Assembly: GCF_001269885.1 (NCBI RefSeq)
Contig: NZ_LHVH01000030.1
Coordinates: forward strand, 62,001-126,000
DNA length: 64,000 bases
Direction: 5' to 3'
DNA from: Pseudomonas kilonensis
GTDB taxonomy: Bacteria; Pseudomonadota; Gammaproteobacteria; Pseudomonadales; Pseudomonadaceae
Below are positions 53,849 to 64,000 of the stretch, piece after piece. Each line of letters begins with the position of its first letter. Position 1 is the stretch's first letter. The position numbers and the translations under genes were made by a program. Under the pieces are notes generated by a model. It was not told the origin of the DNA, ran no database searches, and saw nothing but the letters and a program-made list of their open reading frames with translations.

Positions 53849-54334
53849 TCAGTCGCGGAAGTTGTTGAATTGCAGCGGCATGCCGAATTCCTTGCCGCGC
53901 AGTGCGGCAATGGCTTCCTGCAAGTCGTCACGCTTCTTGCCGGTGACCCGCACTTGCTCGCCCTGGATGGCGGCTTGCACCTTGAGTTTGGCGTCCTTGA
54001 TATGAGCGACGATCTTCTTCGCCAGTTCCTTGTCGATGCCTTCCTTGAGCACGGCTTCCTGTTTCATCAGCTTGCCGGAGGCATAGGCGTCCTTGACCTC
54101 AAGGCACTGCACGTCGATCTTGCGCTTGACCAGCGCCAGCTTGAGGATCTCGATCATCGCCTCGAGCTGGAAATCGGCCTCGGCGGTCAGGTTCACGGTC
54201 AGGTCTTTTTCCTTGAACTCGAAACTGCCCTTGCCCTTGAGGTCATAACGACGGTCGAGTTCCTTGACGGCGTTTTCAACCGCGTTGGTGACTTCGTGTT
54301 TGTCCAGTTCGGATACCACGTCGAATGACGGCAT
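53849..54334 (-). CDS. yajQ: YajQ family nucleotide/cyclic-di-GMP-binding protein
   Basis: The 161-residue protein starts MPSFDVVSELDKHEVTNAVENAVKELDRRYDLKG and carries the DLTVNLTAEADFQLEAMIEIL and KLVKR segments of the YajQ family. Xanthomonas members bind cyclic di-GMP and act with transcription regulators; earlier reports describe nucleic-acid binding. Length is typical. No operon partner. Confidence 0.93.
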   Translation of the reverse strand: MPSFDVVSELDKHEVTNAVENAVKELDRRYDLKGKGSFEFKEKDLTVNLTAEADFQLEAMIEILKLALVKRKIDVQCLEVKDAYASGKLMKQEAVLKEGIDKELAKKIVAHIKDAKLKVQAAIQGEQVRVTGKKRDDLQEAIAALRGKEFGMPLQFNNFRD

Positions 54335-54476
54335 GTAGTGTTCTCCAAATAAAAAGGCGCGCCAGTATCAACGGCGCGCACTTGGCTTGTGGTTAAAATC
54401 GGGCTCATTATAACGGCTCTTTTCCTGCCGACACTGCGAGCCCTCAGATGCCTGCGCCAATCCGAGTAAAAAACTG

Positions 54477-55394
54477 ATGTCCACTACCTGGCATGTCCTC
54501 GGGGCCGGCAGTCTCGGCACGTTGTGGGCCACGCGCCTGGCCCGGGCCGGGTTGCCGGTGCGGCTGGTGCTGCGCAACGAAGCCCGCTTGCAGGCCTACC
54601 GCAGCGCCGGCGGCCTGACGCTGGTGGAACAGGGACAGGCGCAGAGCTACCCGATACCTGGCGAAACGGCGGACAGCCCGGAACCGATCAGGCGCCTGCT
54701 ATTGGCCTGCAAAGCCTACGACGCGGAAGCGGCCGTGGCCTCGGTGGCCCATCGCCTGGACGCCGAATCGGAACTGATCCTGTTGCAGAACGGCCTCGGC
54801 AGCCAGGACGCAGTAGCCAACTGTGTGCCCCAGGCCCGTTGCATCAGCGCTTCCAGCACCGAAGGCGCGTTCCGCGACGGTGATTGGCGCGTGGTGTTCG
54901 CCGGCCACGGCTACACCTGGTTGGGCGACCCCGCGCACCCGGTGGCACCGTTCTGGCTGGACGACCTGAGCGCCGCCGGCATTCCCCACGAATGGAGCGC
55001 CGACATCCTCACCCGGCTCTGGCGCAAACTGGCGCTCAACTGTGCAATCAATCCGCTGACCGTACTGCACCACTGCAAGAATGGCGGCTTGCAGGAACAC
55101 CGTTGCGAAGTGGCGACCCTGTGCGTGGAACTCACCGACCTGCTCGAACGTTGCGGCCAGCCTGCGGCTGCCGAAGACTTGCAGCCGGAAGTCGAACGGG
55201 TGATCCAGGCCACGGCCGCCAATTACTCCTCGATGTACCAGGATGTCGCCAATCGGCGCCGCACCGAAATCAGCTACTTGCTCGGTTACGCCTGCAAGGT
55301 CGCCCAACGCCACGAGCTGACCGTGCCGCACCTGGAGCAACTGCGCCAGCGACTGATTGCCCACTTGCACAACCTCGCATTGCCCAGCGACTGA
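54477..55394 (+). CDS. Putative 2-dehydropantoate 2-reductase
   Basis: The 305-residue ApbA/PanE-fold reductase opens with an NADP-binding WHVLGAGSLGTLWATRLARAG and has the second domain with WRKLALNCAINPLTVLHHCKNG (the substrate-binding Lys/Asn region) and the C-terminal NYSSMYQDVANRRRTEISYLLGY. It may reduce ketopantoate in pantothenate synthesis, but pseudomonads have several PanE paralogues. It is read rightward, 46 bases before the kinase. Confidence 0.88.
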   Translation: MSTTWHVLGAGSLGTLWATRLARAGLPVRLVLRNEARLQAYRSAGGLTLVEQGQAQSYPIPGETADSPEPIRRLLLACKAYDAEAAVASVAHRLDAESELILLQNGLGSQDAVANCVPQARCISASSTEGAFRDGDWRVVFAGHGYTWLGDPAHPVAPFWLDDLSAAGIPHEWSADILTRLWRKLALNCAINPLTVLHHCKNGGLQEHRCEVATLCVELTDLLERCGQPAAAEDLQPEVERVIQATAANYSSMYQDVANRRRTEISYLLGYACKVAQRHELTVPHLEQLRQRLIAHLHNLALPSD

Positions 55395-55440
55395 GCAGCG
55401 GCTACGCTGGCCCTCGTGTTCCTTTTTAGCGACGAGTCTG

Positions 55441-57477
55441 ATGCCATTGCGCCAGCGCCTTGAAAACCTCCCGGTCGGCCAGAAACTGCTGGCTGCCCTG
55501 TTGGTGTTGTTGACCACTGTCCTGCTGGTGGCCAACCTGACCTTTATCAGCGCCGCCTACTACATCTCCCAGGAAAGCATGGCGCCCCAGGCCCTGCAGA
55601 CCATTGGCCGACTGGTGGCCAATCCGAGCCTGATCTCCGACGCCCTGCAATCGCCACAAAATGCCCAGCGCTTGCTCGATGAGCTCAACAGCTATGCACC
55701 GCTGCGGGCGGCGGCGCTGTATGACGGCCAGGGCGAACGCCTGGCACAACTGCAACAGGGCGAAAAGCTCAAGCTGCCGGACCATTACCGCAACATACAG
55801 GCCTGGCAGGCCGGTGAGTTTCGCAGCAACCAGGTCATTACCCTGCCCCGTCCCGGCACGGCGCCTGGCCATCTGTTGCTGGTGGCCAGCAGTGAATTGC
55901 CGACCGCGTTCTACACCGGCACCCTGACCGCCAGCCTCGGCATCCTGATTTTCAGCGTGTTGCTGTGGTTGATCATTGCCCAGCAGATCAAGCGCCTGAT
56001 CACCCAGCCGATTCATCAGCTTGAAGAGCTGTCACGCCAGGTCACCCGCGAAGAGAACTATGCCCTGCGTGCCGCACGCGGCAACCACGATGAGATCGGC
56101 AGCCTGGCCGAGGCGTTCAACACCATGTTGTCGCGGATCGAAGCCCGGGAACAGCAACTCAAGCGCGCGCGGGACGACTCCCAGGCCGCCTACGACCAGG
56201 CCCAGGGCCTGGCGGAAGAAACCCGCCATACCAATCGCAAGCTGGAGCTGGAAGTCCAGGTGCGCAGCAAGATCGAGAAAAAGCTCACCGGCTTTCAGAA
56301 TTACCTCAACAGCATCATCGACTCCATGCCCTCGGCGCTGATCGCCCTCGACGAGCAACTCTACGTCACCCAATGGAACCAGGAAGCCAGCGCCCTCTCC
56401 GGCACACGGCTGGACGAGGCGCTGAACCAGCCGATCTTCCTCGCTTTCGAACCGCTCAAGCCGTACCTGCCCCAGCTCAAGCAGACCGTCGAGCAGCACA
56501 CGGTGGCCAAGATCGAACGCGTCACCTGGACCAAGGACGACGAAGCCCGCCACTACGCCCTCACGTTCTACCCACTGATGGGCGGTGCCGGACGTGGCGT
56601 GGTCATCCGGATCGATGACATCACCCAGCGCCTGTCGCTGGAAGAAATGATGGTGCAATCGGAGAAAATGCTCTCGGTCGGCGGCCTCGCGGCGGGCATG
56701 GCCCATGAGATCAACAACCCCCTGGGCGCCATCCTGCACAACGTGCAGAACATCCGCCGACGCCTGTCGCCGGAATTGCCGAAGAACCTCGAACAGGCCG
56801 AACAATTGGGTATCCCGTTGGAGGAGGTCAATCGCTACCTCCAGGGTCGGGAGATCCCGCAGTTGCTCGACGGCATCCAGCAAGCCGGCGCCCGAGCGGC
56901 AAAAATCGTCACCCATATGCTCAGCTTCAGCCGGCTCAGCACGCGGCAGATGGCACCCTGCGACCTACCGGCGCTGATCGACCAGGCGGTAGAAATCGCC
57001 GGTAACGACTTCGACCTGGCGATCGGTTTCGACTTCAAGGGCCAAGCGATCATCCGCCAGTTCGATCCGAACCTGGGCCCGGTGCCCGGCACGGCCAACG
57101 AACTGGAACAGGTGCTGCTCAACCTGCTGAAAAACGCCGCCCAGGCGATCCATCAACGCCAGGACGACAGCGAACCGGGACGCATCGTCCTGCGCACACG
57201 GTTGAACCCGCCATGGGCGGAAATCCAGGTCGAGGACAACGGCATCGGCATGAGCGAGAACGTGCGCAAACGCACCTTCGAGCCATTTTTTACCACCAAG
57301 GAGATCGGCCAAGGCACAGGCCTTGGGTTGTCGGTCTCGTACTTCATCATCACCAATAACCACAAGGGCCAGATGGAAGTGCAGTCGGCGCCGGGCCAAG
57401 GCACCTGCTTCACCTTGCGCCTGCCGCTGGCCGGCACGTCGATGGTGCCGCCGGAACACAAACAATTGGAGCGCTGA
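55441..57477 (+). CDS. Membrane sensor histidine kinase (HAMP-PAS), orphan
   Basis: The 678-residue kinase has two membrane helices (near residues 17-38 and 175-195), a periplasmic region between, HAMP (QPIHQLEELSRQVTREENYALR), a PAS domain (ALIALDEQLYVTQWNQEASALSG) and HisKA with MAHEINNPLGAILHNVQNIRRRL, followed by a long insertion before HATPase (NLLKNAAQAIHQ, DNGIGM, GTGLGLSVSYFIITNN). I start at MPLRQRLENL; upstream codons overlap the previous gene. No response regulator gene is nearby. Confidence 0.9.
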   Translation: MPLRQRLENLPVGQKLLAALLVLLTTVLLVANLTFISAAYYISQESMAPQALQTIGRLVANPSLISDALQSPQNAQRLLDELNSYAPLRAAALYDGQGERLAQLQQGEKLKLPDHYRNIQAWQAGEFRSNQVITLPRPGTAPGHLLLVASSELPTAFYTGTLTASLGILIFSVLLWLIIAQQIKRLITQPIHQLEELSRQVTREENYALRAARGNHDEIGSLAEAFNTMLSRIEAREQQLKRARDDSQAAYDQAQGLAEETRHTNRKLELEVQVRSKIEKKLTGFQNYLNSIIDSMPSALIALDEQLYVTQWNQEASALSGTRLDEALNQPIFLAFEPLKPYLPQLKQTVEQHTVAKIERVTWTKDDEARHYALTFYPLMGGAGRGVVIRIDDITQRLSLEEMMVQSEKMLSVGGLAAGMAHEINNPLGAILHNVQNIRRRLSPELPKNLEQAEQLGIPLEEVNRYLQGREIPQLLDGIQQAGARAAKIVTHMLSFSRLSTRQMAPCDLPALIDQAVEIAGNDFDLAIGFDFKGQAIIRQFDPNLGPVPGTANELEQVLLNLLKNAAQAIHQRQDDSEPGRIVLRTRLNPPWAEIQVEDNGIGMSENVRKRTFEPFFTTKEIGQGTGLGLSVSYFIITNNHKGQMEVQSAPGQGTCFTLRLPLAGTSMVPPEHKQLER

Positions 57478-57479
57478 GC

Positions 57480-58061
57480 ATGGGTTTTCGCCTGTCGAAG
57501 ATTTACACCCGCACCGGCGACAAGGGTGAAACCGGGTTGGGCGATGGTCGCCGCGTGGCAAAGGACCACCCACGGGTCGAGGCCATCGGCGAAGTGGATA
57601 CGCTGAACAGCCAGCTGGGCTTATTGCTGGCCGGGCTCGCCGCTGAAACGGCCCGATACCCGGCGCTAAAGGAAGTCAGTGAAGTGCTGGGGCCTTGTCA
57701 GCATCGCTTGTTCGACCTCGGTGGTGAACTGGCGATGCCGGCCTACCAGGCCTTGAACGTGGCGGAAATCGAGCGGCTGGAAGCGGCGATCGACGTGTGG
57801 AACGAGGAATTGGGGCCCCTGGAAAACTTCATCCTGCCCGGTGGTTCGACGCTGATCGCCCAGGCCCATGTCTGCCGCAGCCTGGCCCGCAGCGCCGAGC
57901 GCCGTTGCCAGCAACTGAACGCGGTGGAACCGCTGGCCGGGCCGGGGCTGGCCTATATCAATCGATTGTCGGATCTGCTGTTCGTGGCCGCACGGGTCAT
58001 TGCCCGGCGGCAAGGGGTGGCGGAAGTGCTTTGGGTGGCGGCGGCCAAGCCTGGGATTTGA
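57480..58061 (+). CDS. Cob(I)alamin adenosyltransferase (PduO type)
   Basis: The 193-residue ATP:corrinoid adenosyltransferase makes adenosylcobalamin. It has the family start KIYTRTGDKGETGLGDGRRVAKDHPRVEAIGEVDTLNSQLG and the RSLARSAERRCQQL segment (catalytic Arg/His region). Length is typical of PduO/MMAB. It starts two bases after the kinase stop, so the two are translationally coupled. No B12-dependent enzyme is in the window. Confidence 0.92.
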   Translation: MGFRLSKIYTRTGDKGETGLGDGRRVAKDHPRVEAIGEVDTLNSQLGLLLAGLAAETARYPALKEVSEVLGPCQHRLFDLGGELAMPAYQALNVAEIERLEAAIDVWNEELGPLENFILPGGSTLIAQAHVCRSLARSAERRCQQLNAVEPLAGPGLAYINRLSDLLFVAARVIARRQGVAEVLWVAAAKPGI

Positions 58062-58091
58062 TCAGAGAGGTGTATCGCCTGTCAGGCCGCC

Positions 58092-58184
58092 TTCGCGAGC
58101 AAGCCCGCTCCCACAGGGGATCTGCGGCAGGCACACATTCTGTGCCTGGCAGAAATCTACTGTGGGAGCGGGCTTGCTCGCGAA
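58092..58184. repeat. Inverted-order palindromic repeat pair, TGTGGGAGC family (93 bp)
   Basis: Arms are in reverse order compared with other copies: first GCAAGCCCGCTCCCACA, then TGTGGGAGCGGGCTTGC. Between them is a hairpin GGCACACATTCTGTGCC. It lies between convergent genes and could end both. Confidence 0.92.
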
Positions 58185-58208
58185 GAGGCCAGCAGTCACA
58201 CCACACCA

Positions 58209-59153
58209 TCAAGCCTCAGGCCAAAACGCCCGAATCCCCGCCACACCCTGCGCCCCGGTCTCCCAGGCTTTTTGCCGCTCGCCGGGCCCGACCCCACCCA
58301 ACAGATAGACCGGCCTGTTGAAGCCCTCGATCAACCGCGCCGCCTCTGCCCACCCCAACGGCTGTGCGTCAGGATGGGTCTGGGTCGGTTGCACCGGCGA
58401 GAGCGTCACGAAGTCCACGTCCATCTGCTGCGCCAGGGAGAGTTCCTCGGTGTTATGGCAGGAGGCCGCCAGCCAACGGTCCTTGCCGAACGGGCGACCG
58501 GCCGCAGCATGCTTGCGCAGTTGCGCGGCGGTAATGTGCCAACCGGCGGAGGGAAAATCCCCCAGCCATTCGAACGGCCCCTTGAGCATCAGTTGGGCCT
58601 TGCCGGCACACAACCCCACCGCATCCACCGCCAGATCGCGGTATTTCGGGTCGTAGCCACCGGGGGCACGCAGTTGGACCAACTTGATCCCGCCGGCAAT
58701 CGCCTTCTGCATACCCCGCAGCAAGGCCGGCGTCTCAAGGCCTTCAGGGGTAATCAGGTACTCACCCGGCAAACGGGCCGCCGCGACGATCGGCTGATTG
58801 GCCGCCGGAAACGCATAGTTCGTCAGGTCGCGGGCCGTCACCCAGGCCAACGGCTGCCCTTCGGCACCGTGGGGCTCGCCAGTGAAGGCCGAGACTTCCC
58901 AGACATCCAGCAACACCTGTTTGTCCGGGTAGTCGTGACGCACCTTGATCAACGGCCGGGCGGCACCGACAACGATACCCAGTTCCTCATGAAGCTCGCG
59001 GGCCAGGGCGGTTTCGACGGACTCGTCGGCCTCGACCTTGCCGCCAGGAAATTCCCACAGGCCGCCCTGGTGCTGGGTGTCGGCCCGTCGGGCGATCAGG
59101 ATTTTACCGGCGGCATCGCGGATGACCGCTGCCGCCACATGGACTCGTTTCAC
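58209..59153 (-). CDS. mutT: Nudix hydrolase fused to a thiamine phosphate synthase-like domain
   Basis: The 314-residue protein has an N-terminal MutT Nudix domain (GGKVEADESVETALARELHEELGI, residues about 34-56) that should remove 8-oxo-dGTP, and a C-terminal TIM-barrel related to ThiE (GGIKLVQLRAPGGYDPKYRDLA, FVTLSPVQPTQTHPDA, YLLGGVGPGE). It starts with GTG at 59153, overlapping the gst stop by GTGA; this overlap supports that start. The barrel lacks the usual ThiE kinetics context (no other thi gene here), so its activity is uncertain. Confidence 0.88.
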   Translation of the reverse strand: MKRVHVAAAVIRDAAGKILIARRADTQHQGGLWEFPGGKVEADESVETALARELHEELGIVVGAARPLIKVRHDYPDKQVLLDVWEVSAFTGEPHGAEGQPLAWVTARDLTNYAFPAANQPIVAAARLPGEYLITPEGLETPALLRGMQKAIAGGIKLVQLRAPGGYDPKYRDLAVDAVGLCAGKAQLMLKGPFEWLGDFPSAGWHITAAQLRKHAAAGRPFGKDRWLAASCHNTEELSLAQQMDVDFVTLSPVQPTQTHPDAQPLGWAEAARLIEGFNRPVYLLGGVGPGERQKAWETGAQGVAGIRAFWPEA

Positions 59154-59782
59154 CGCGCAGTGTCCTCCAGGCCAGCCTGTTGCCACGCCTTGAACGCTGG
59201 CCATTGATATAGGGTTTCGACGTAGGCCTCATCGACCTCGGACAGTTTCACCTGATAAGTGCGCAAGCGCACGGCAACAGGGGCAAAAAACGCGTCGGCC
59301 AGGCTGATGCGGCCAAACAGGTAGGGACCGGCTTCGGTCGCCGCGGCACGGCATTCGGCCCACAGCGCCAGCATCCGCTGGATTTCCGCCTGCACATCAG
59401 ATGGCATCGGCGACAACGGCGCATCGTGCAGCAGGTCCATGGGCATGTGGCTGCGCAGGGCGAAAAAACCGCTGTGCATCTGTGCACAGGCCGAGCGTGC
59501 CTGGGCCCGGGCGGCCACATCCTTGGGCCAGAGATTGGCCTCGGGAAACTGTTCAGCCAGGTATTCGGCAATCGCCAGGGAATCGGCGATCACGCCGAAC
59601 TCGGTCTTGAGTAACGGGACCTTGGCCGTGGCCGAATACTTGAGCAGCTTCTCGCGGGTGTCGGGCTGGTCGAGCCTGACCAGCTCTTCGGTGTATTTCG
59701 CGCCGGTCAGCGCCAGGGCCAGCGCGCCGCGCAGGGACCAGGAAGAAATGCGTTGGTCGCCGATGATCAGGTGCAGGCTCAT
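59150..59782 (-). CDS. Glutathione S-transferase family protein
   Basis: The 210-residue protein has an N-terminal thioredoxin fold (SLHLIIGDQRISSWSLRGALAL, then KVPLLKTEFGVIADSLAIAEYLAE with the conserved Pro and Ser/Asp of the G-site) and a helical C-domain ending QWPAFKAWQQAGLEDTAR. It is co-transcribed with the Nudix gene (4-base overlap). I start at MSLHLIIG; a longer frame runs into the repeat at 59828. The substrate is unknown. Confidence 0.9.
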   Translation of the reverse strand: MSLHLIIGDQRISSWSLRGALALALTGAKYTEELVRLDQPDTREKLLKYSATAKVPLLKTEFGVIADSLAIAEYLAEQFPEANLWPKDVAARAQARSACAQMHSGFFALRSHMPMDLLHDAPLSPMPSDVQAEIQRMLALWAECRAAATEAGPYLFGRISLADAFFAPVAVRLRTYQVKLSEVDEAYVETLYQWPAFKAWQQAGLEDTAR

Positions 59783-59827
59783 GTCTGGATTCCTTTCTTG
59801 TGGTTTTGTAGAGGCCGTACTGGCGCC

Positions 59828-59921
59828 TTCGCGAGCAAGCCCGCTCCCACAGGGGATTGGTGGTGTGAGCACTTTCTCAGTCACCCAGCAAATCCCCTGT
59901 GGGAGCGGGCTTGCTCGCGAA
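59828..59921. repeat. Inverted-order palindromic repeat pair, TGTGGGAGC family (94 bp)
   Basis: Second pair with reversed arm order (GCAAGCCCGCTCCCACA, then TGTGGGAGCGGGCTTGC), with a different centre. It lies between argJ and the gst gene. Confidence 0.92.
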
Positions 59922-59935
59922 TGGGACGACTCGGT

Positions 59936-61153
59936 TTAAGTCCGGTACTCAGCGTTGATCTTGACGTACTCGTGGGACAGGTCGGTGGTCCAGATGGTTT
60001 CGCTGCAATCCCCACGTCCCAGCTCGATACGGATGGTGATCTCTTCCTGCTGCATCACAGCCGCGCCCTGGGCTTCGGTGTAGGTCGCAGCACGAGCACC
60101 TTGGCTGGCGATGCAGACTTCGCCGAGGAACACGTCGATCTTGCTCACGTCCAGCTCAGGCACGCCGGCACGGCCCACGGCGGCGAGGATGCGGCCCCAG
60201 TTCGGGTCGGAGGCGAACAGCGCGGTCTTGATCAGCGGCGAGTGGGCCACGGTGTAGCCGACATCCAGGCATTCCTGGTGATTGCCACCGCCATTGACCT
60301 GCACGGTCACGAACTTGGTCGCGCCTTCGCCGTCACGCACGATAGCCTGGGCCACTTCCATGCACACTTCGAACACCGCCTGCTTGAGGGCGGCGAACAG
60401 CGCGCCGCTGGCCTCGGTAATCTCCGGCAGGTTGGCCTGGCCGGTGGCGATCAGCATGCAGCAATCGTTGGTGGAGGTATCACCGTCGATGGTGATGCGG
60501 TTGAACGACTTGTTGGCACCGTCGAGCATCAGGTCTTGCAGCACCTGGCGCGAAACCTTGGCGTCGGTGGCGATGTAGCCGAGCATGGTCGCCATGTTCG
60601 GACGGATCATGCCGGCGCCTTTGCTGATACCGGTGACGGTGATGGTCACGCCATCGTGCTCGAACTGGCGGCTCGCGCCCTTGGGCAAAGTGTCAGTGGT
60701 CATGATGCCGGTGGCGGCCGCAGCCCAGTTGTTCTCCGACAGGTCATCAAGGGCGGCTTGCAGCGCGCCTTCGATCTTCTCGACCGGCAGCGGTTCGCCG
60801 ATCACGCCGGTGGAATACGGCAGCACCTGGCTGGCGTCAACGCCGGTCAGTTCCGCCAGCTTGGCGCAGGTGCGCTCGGCGGCTGCCAAACCTGGCGCAC
60901 CGGTGCCGGCGTTGGCGTTACCGGTGTTGGTCAACAGGTAACGCACCGGCCCCTGCACGCGTTGCTTGGCCAGGATGACTGGAGCGGCACAGAAGGCGTT
61001 GAGGGTGAACACGCCAGCCACCGTCGAGCCTTCGGCGCAACGCATGACCACGACGTCCTTGCGCCCGGGGCGCTTGATGCCCGCCGAGGCAATACCGAGT
61101 TCAAAACCGGCAACCGGGTGCAACGTTGGCAACGGACCAAGACCAACAGCCAT
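59936..61153 (-). CDS. argJ: Ornithine acetyltransferase / N-acetylglutamate synthase
   Basis: The 405-residue bifunctional enzyme recycles the acetyl group in arginine synthesis. The autocatalytic cleavage site is in AAATGIMTTDTLPKGASR (before Thr, near residue 190), and other family segments are GNANAGTGAPG and DGDTSTNDCCMLIATG. I start at MAVGLGPLPT; the frame is open upstream but without similarity. Length is standard. It follows secA by about 120 bases, with the secA terminator between. Confidence 0.95.
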   Translation of the reverse strand: MAVGLGPLPTLHPVAGFELGIASAGIKRPGRKDVVVMRCAEGSTVAGVFTLNAFCAAPVILAKQRVQGPVRYLLTNTGNANAGTGAPGLAAAERTCAKLAELTGVDASQVLPYSTGVIGEPLPVEKIEGALQAALDDLSENNWAAAATGIMTTDTLPKGASRQFEHDGVTITVTGISKGAGMIRPNMATMLGYIATDAKVSRQVLQDLMLDGANKSFNRITIDGDTSTNDCCMLIATGQANLPEITEASGALFAALKQAVFEVCMEVAQAIVRDGEGATKFVTVQVNGGGNHQECLDVGYTVAHSPLIKTALFASDPNWGRILAAVGRAGVPELDVSKIDVFLGEVCIASQGARAATYTEAQGAAVMQQEEITIRIELGRGDCSETIWTTDLSHEYVKINAEYRT

Positions 61154-61217
61154 GAATGCGCTCCTAAATGAGATGTCTATCGACGCCGTCCTCATCGGGA
61201 CGGCGATTGAAAATGGC

Positions 61218-61251
61218 AAAACGCCGCGACGGATAGAATCCGGTCGCGGCG
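61218..61251 (-). terminator. Terminator of secA
   Basis: Read leftward, CGCCGCGACCGGAT pairs with ATCCGTCGCGGCG around TCT (one bulge), followed by TTTT. It lies between the secA stop (61277) and argJ. Confidence 0.85.
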
Positions 61252-61276
61252 CGGGTGGTTCAGCGTTGGAACGGGT

Positions 61277-64000
<2,724 letters not shown>

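Overview
This window looks like chromosome from a Pseudomonas of the P. fluorescens complex. The evidence is the gene content and order (ybaK-glpFKRD, aatJQMP-aauSR, gcvHP-sdaA-gcvT, nadA/queCE/cpoB-pal-tolBARQ-ybgC-ruvBAC), high GC with long antisense shadow frames, and many short interspersed palindromes, above all an 88-94 bp repeat pair built on TGTGGGAGCGGGCTTGC. No phage, integrase, transposase or CRISPR array is visible. The window is almost entirely core housekeeping and catabolic sequence.

Layout. 1-1.6 kb: a repeat, a PhzF-like isomerase and a YbaK deacylase. 1.6-7.1 kb: glycerol catabolism (glpF, glpK, glpR, glpD). 7.1-14.5 kb: the acidic amino acid ABC transporter aatJ-aatQ-aatM-aatP with the two-component system aauS-aauR, preceded by two TTCGG-N4-CCGAA-type sites and a sigma54 promoter; glpM lies after it. 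14.6-17.3 kb: a Rossmann-fold protein and an unusual MBL-fold protein divergent from a LysR regulator. 17.5-25.5 kb: gcsR, then gcvH-gcvP-sdaA-gcvT, with three GcsR-like dyads and a sigma54 promoter before gcvH. 25.5-28 kb: cspA, an RDD membrane protein and nadA. 28.3-35.7 kb: an accessory-looking pocket with copABCD, an MFS transporter and an orphan low-GC-looking membrane protein, ending at tRNA-Lys. 35.7-45.1 kb: queC-queE, cpoB-pal-tolB-tolA-tolR-tolQ-ybgC and ruvB-ruvA-ruvC, all leftward. 45.2-48.2 kb: a YebC-family regulator, aspS and an FmdB-type zinc ribbon. 48.3-55.4 kb: an RHH protein, a membrane-anchored cold-shock protein, slyX, a HIT protein, an OprD-family porin with a long leader, an MscS channel, yajQ and a panE-like reductase. 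55.4-64 kb: an orphan histidine kinase, a cobalamin adenosyltransferase, a Nudix-ThiE fusion, a GST, argJ and secA, which runs off the right edge by a few codons.

How the parts work together. Glycerol enters by GlpF, is phosphorylated by GlpK and oxidised by GlpD under GlpR control. AauS/AauR probably switch on the Glu/Asp transporter through sigma54. GcsR probably activates glycine cleavage through sigma54, and SdaA takes the serine formed from glycine to pyruvate. The Tol-Pal genes keep the outer membrane constricting with the division septum, and CopABCD handles periplasmic copper.

I found no clearly new multi-gene system. The most notable points are the sigma54 regulatory architecture of aat and gcv, the orphan membrane protein beside tRNA-Lys, the membrane-tethered cold-shock domain, the MBL protein with a degenerate metal motif, and the repeat families (constant-length pairs, inverted-order pairs, a nested element and variable 8-mer loops).
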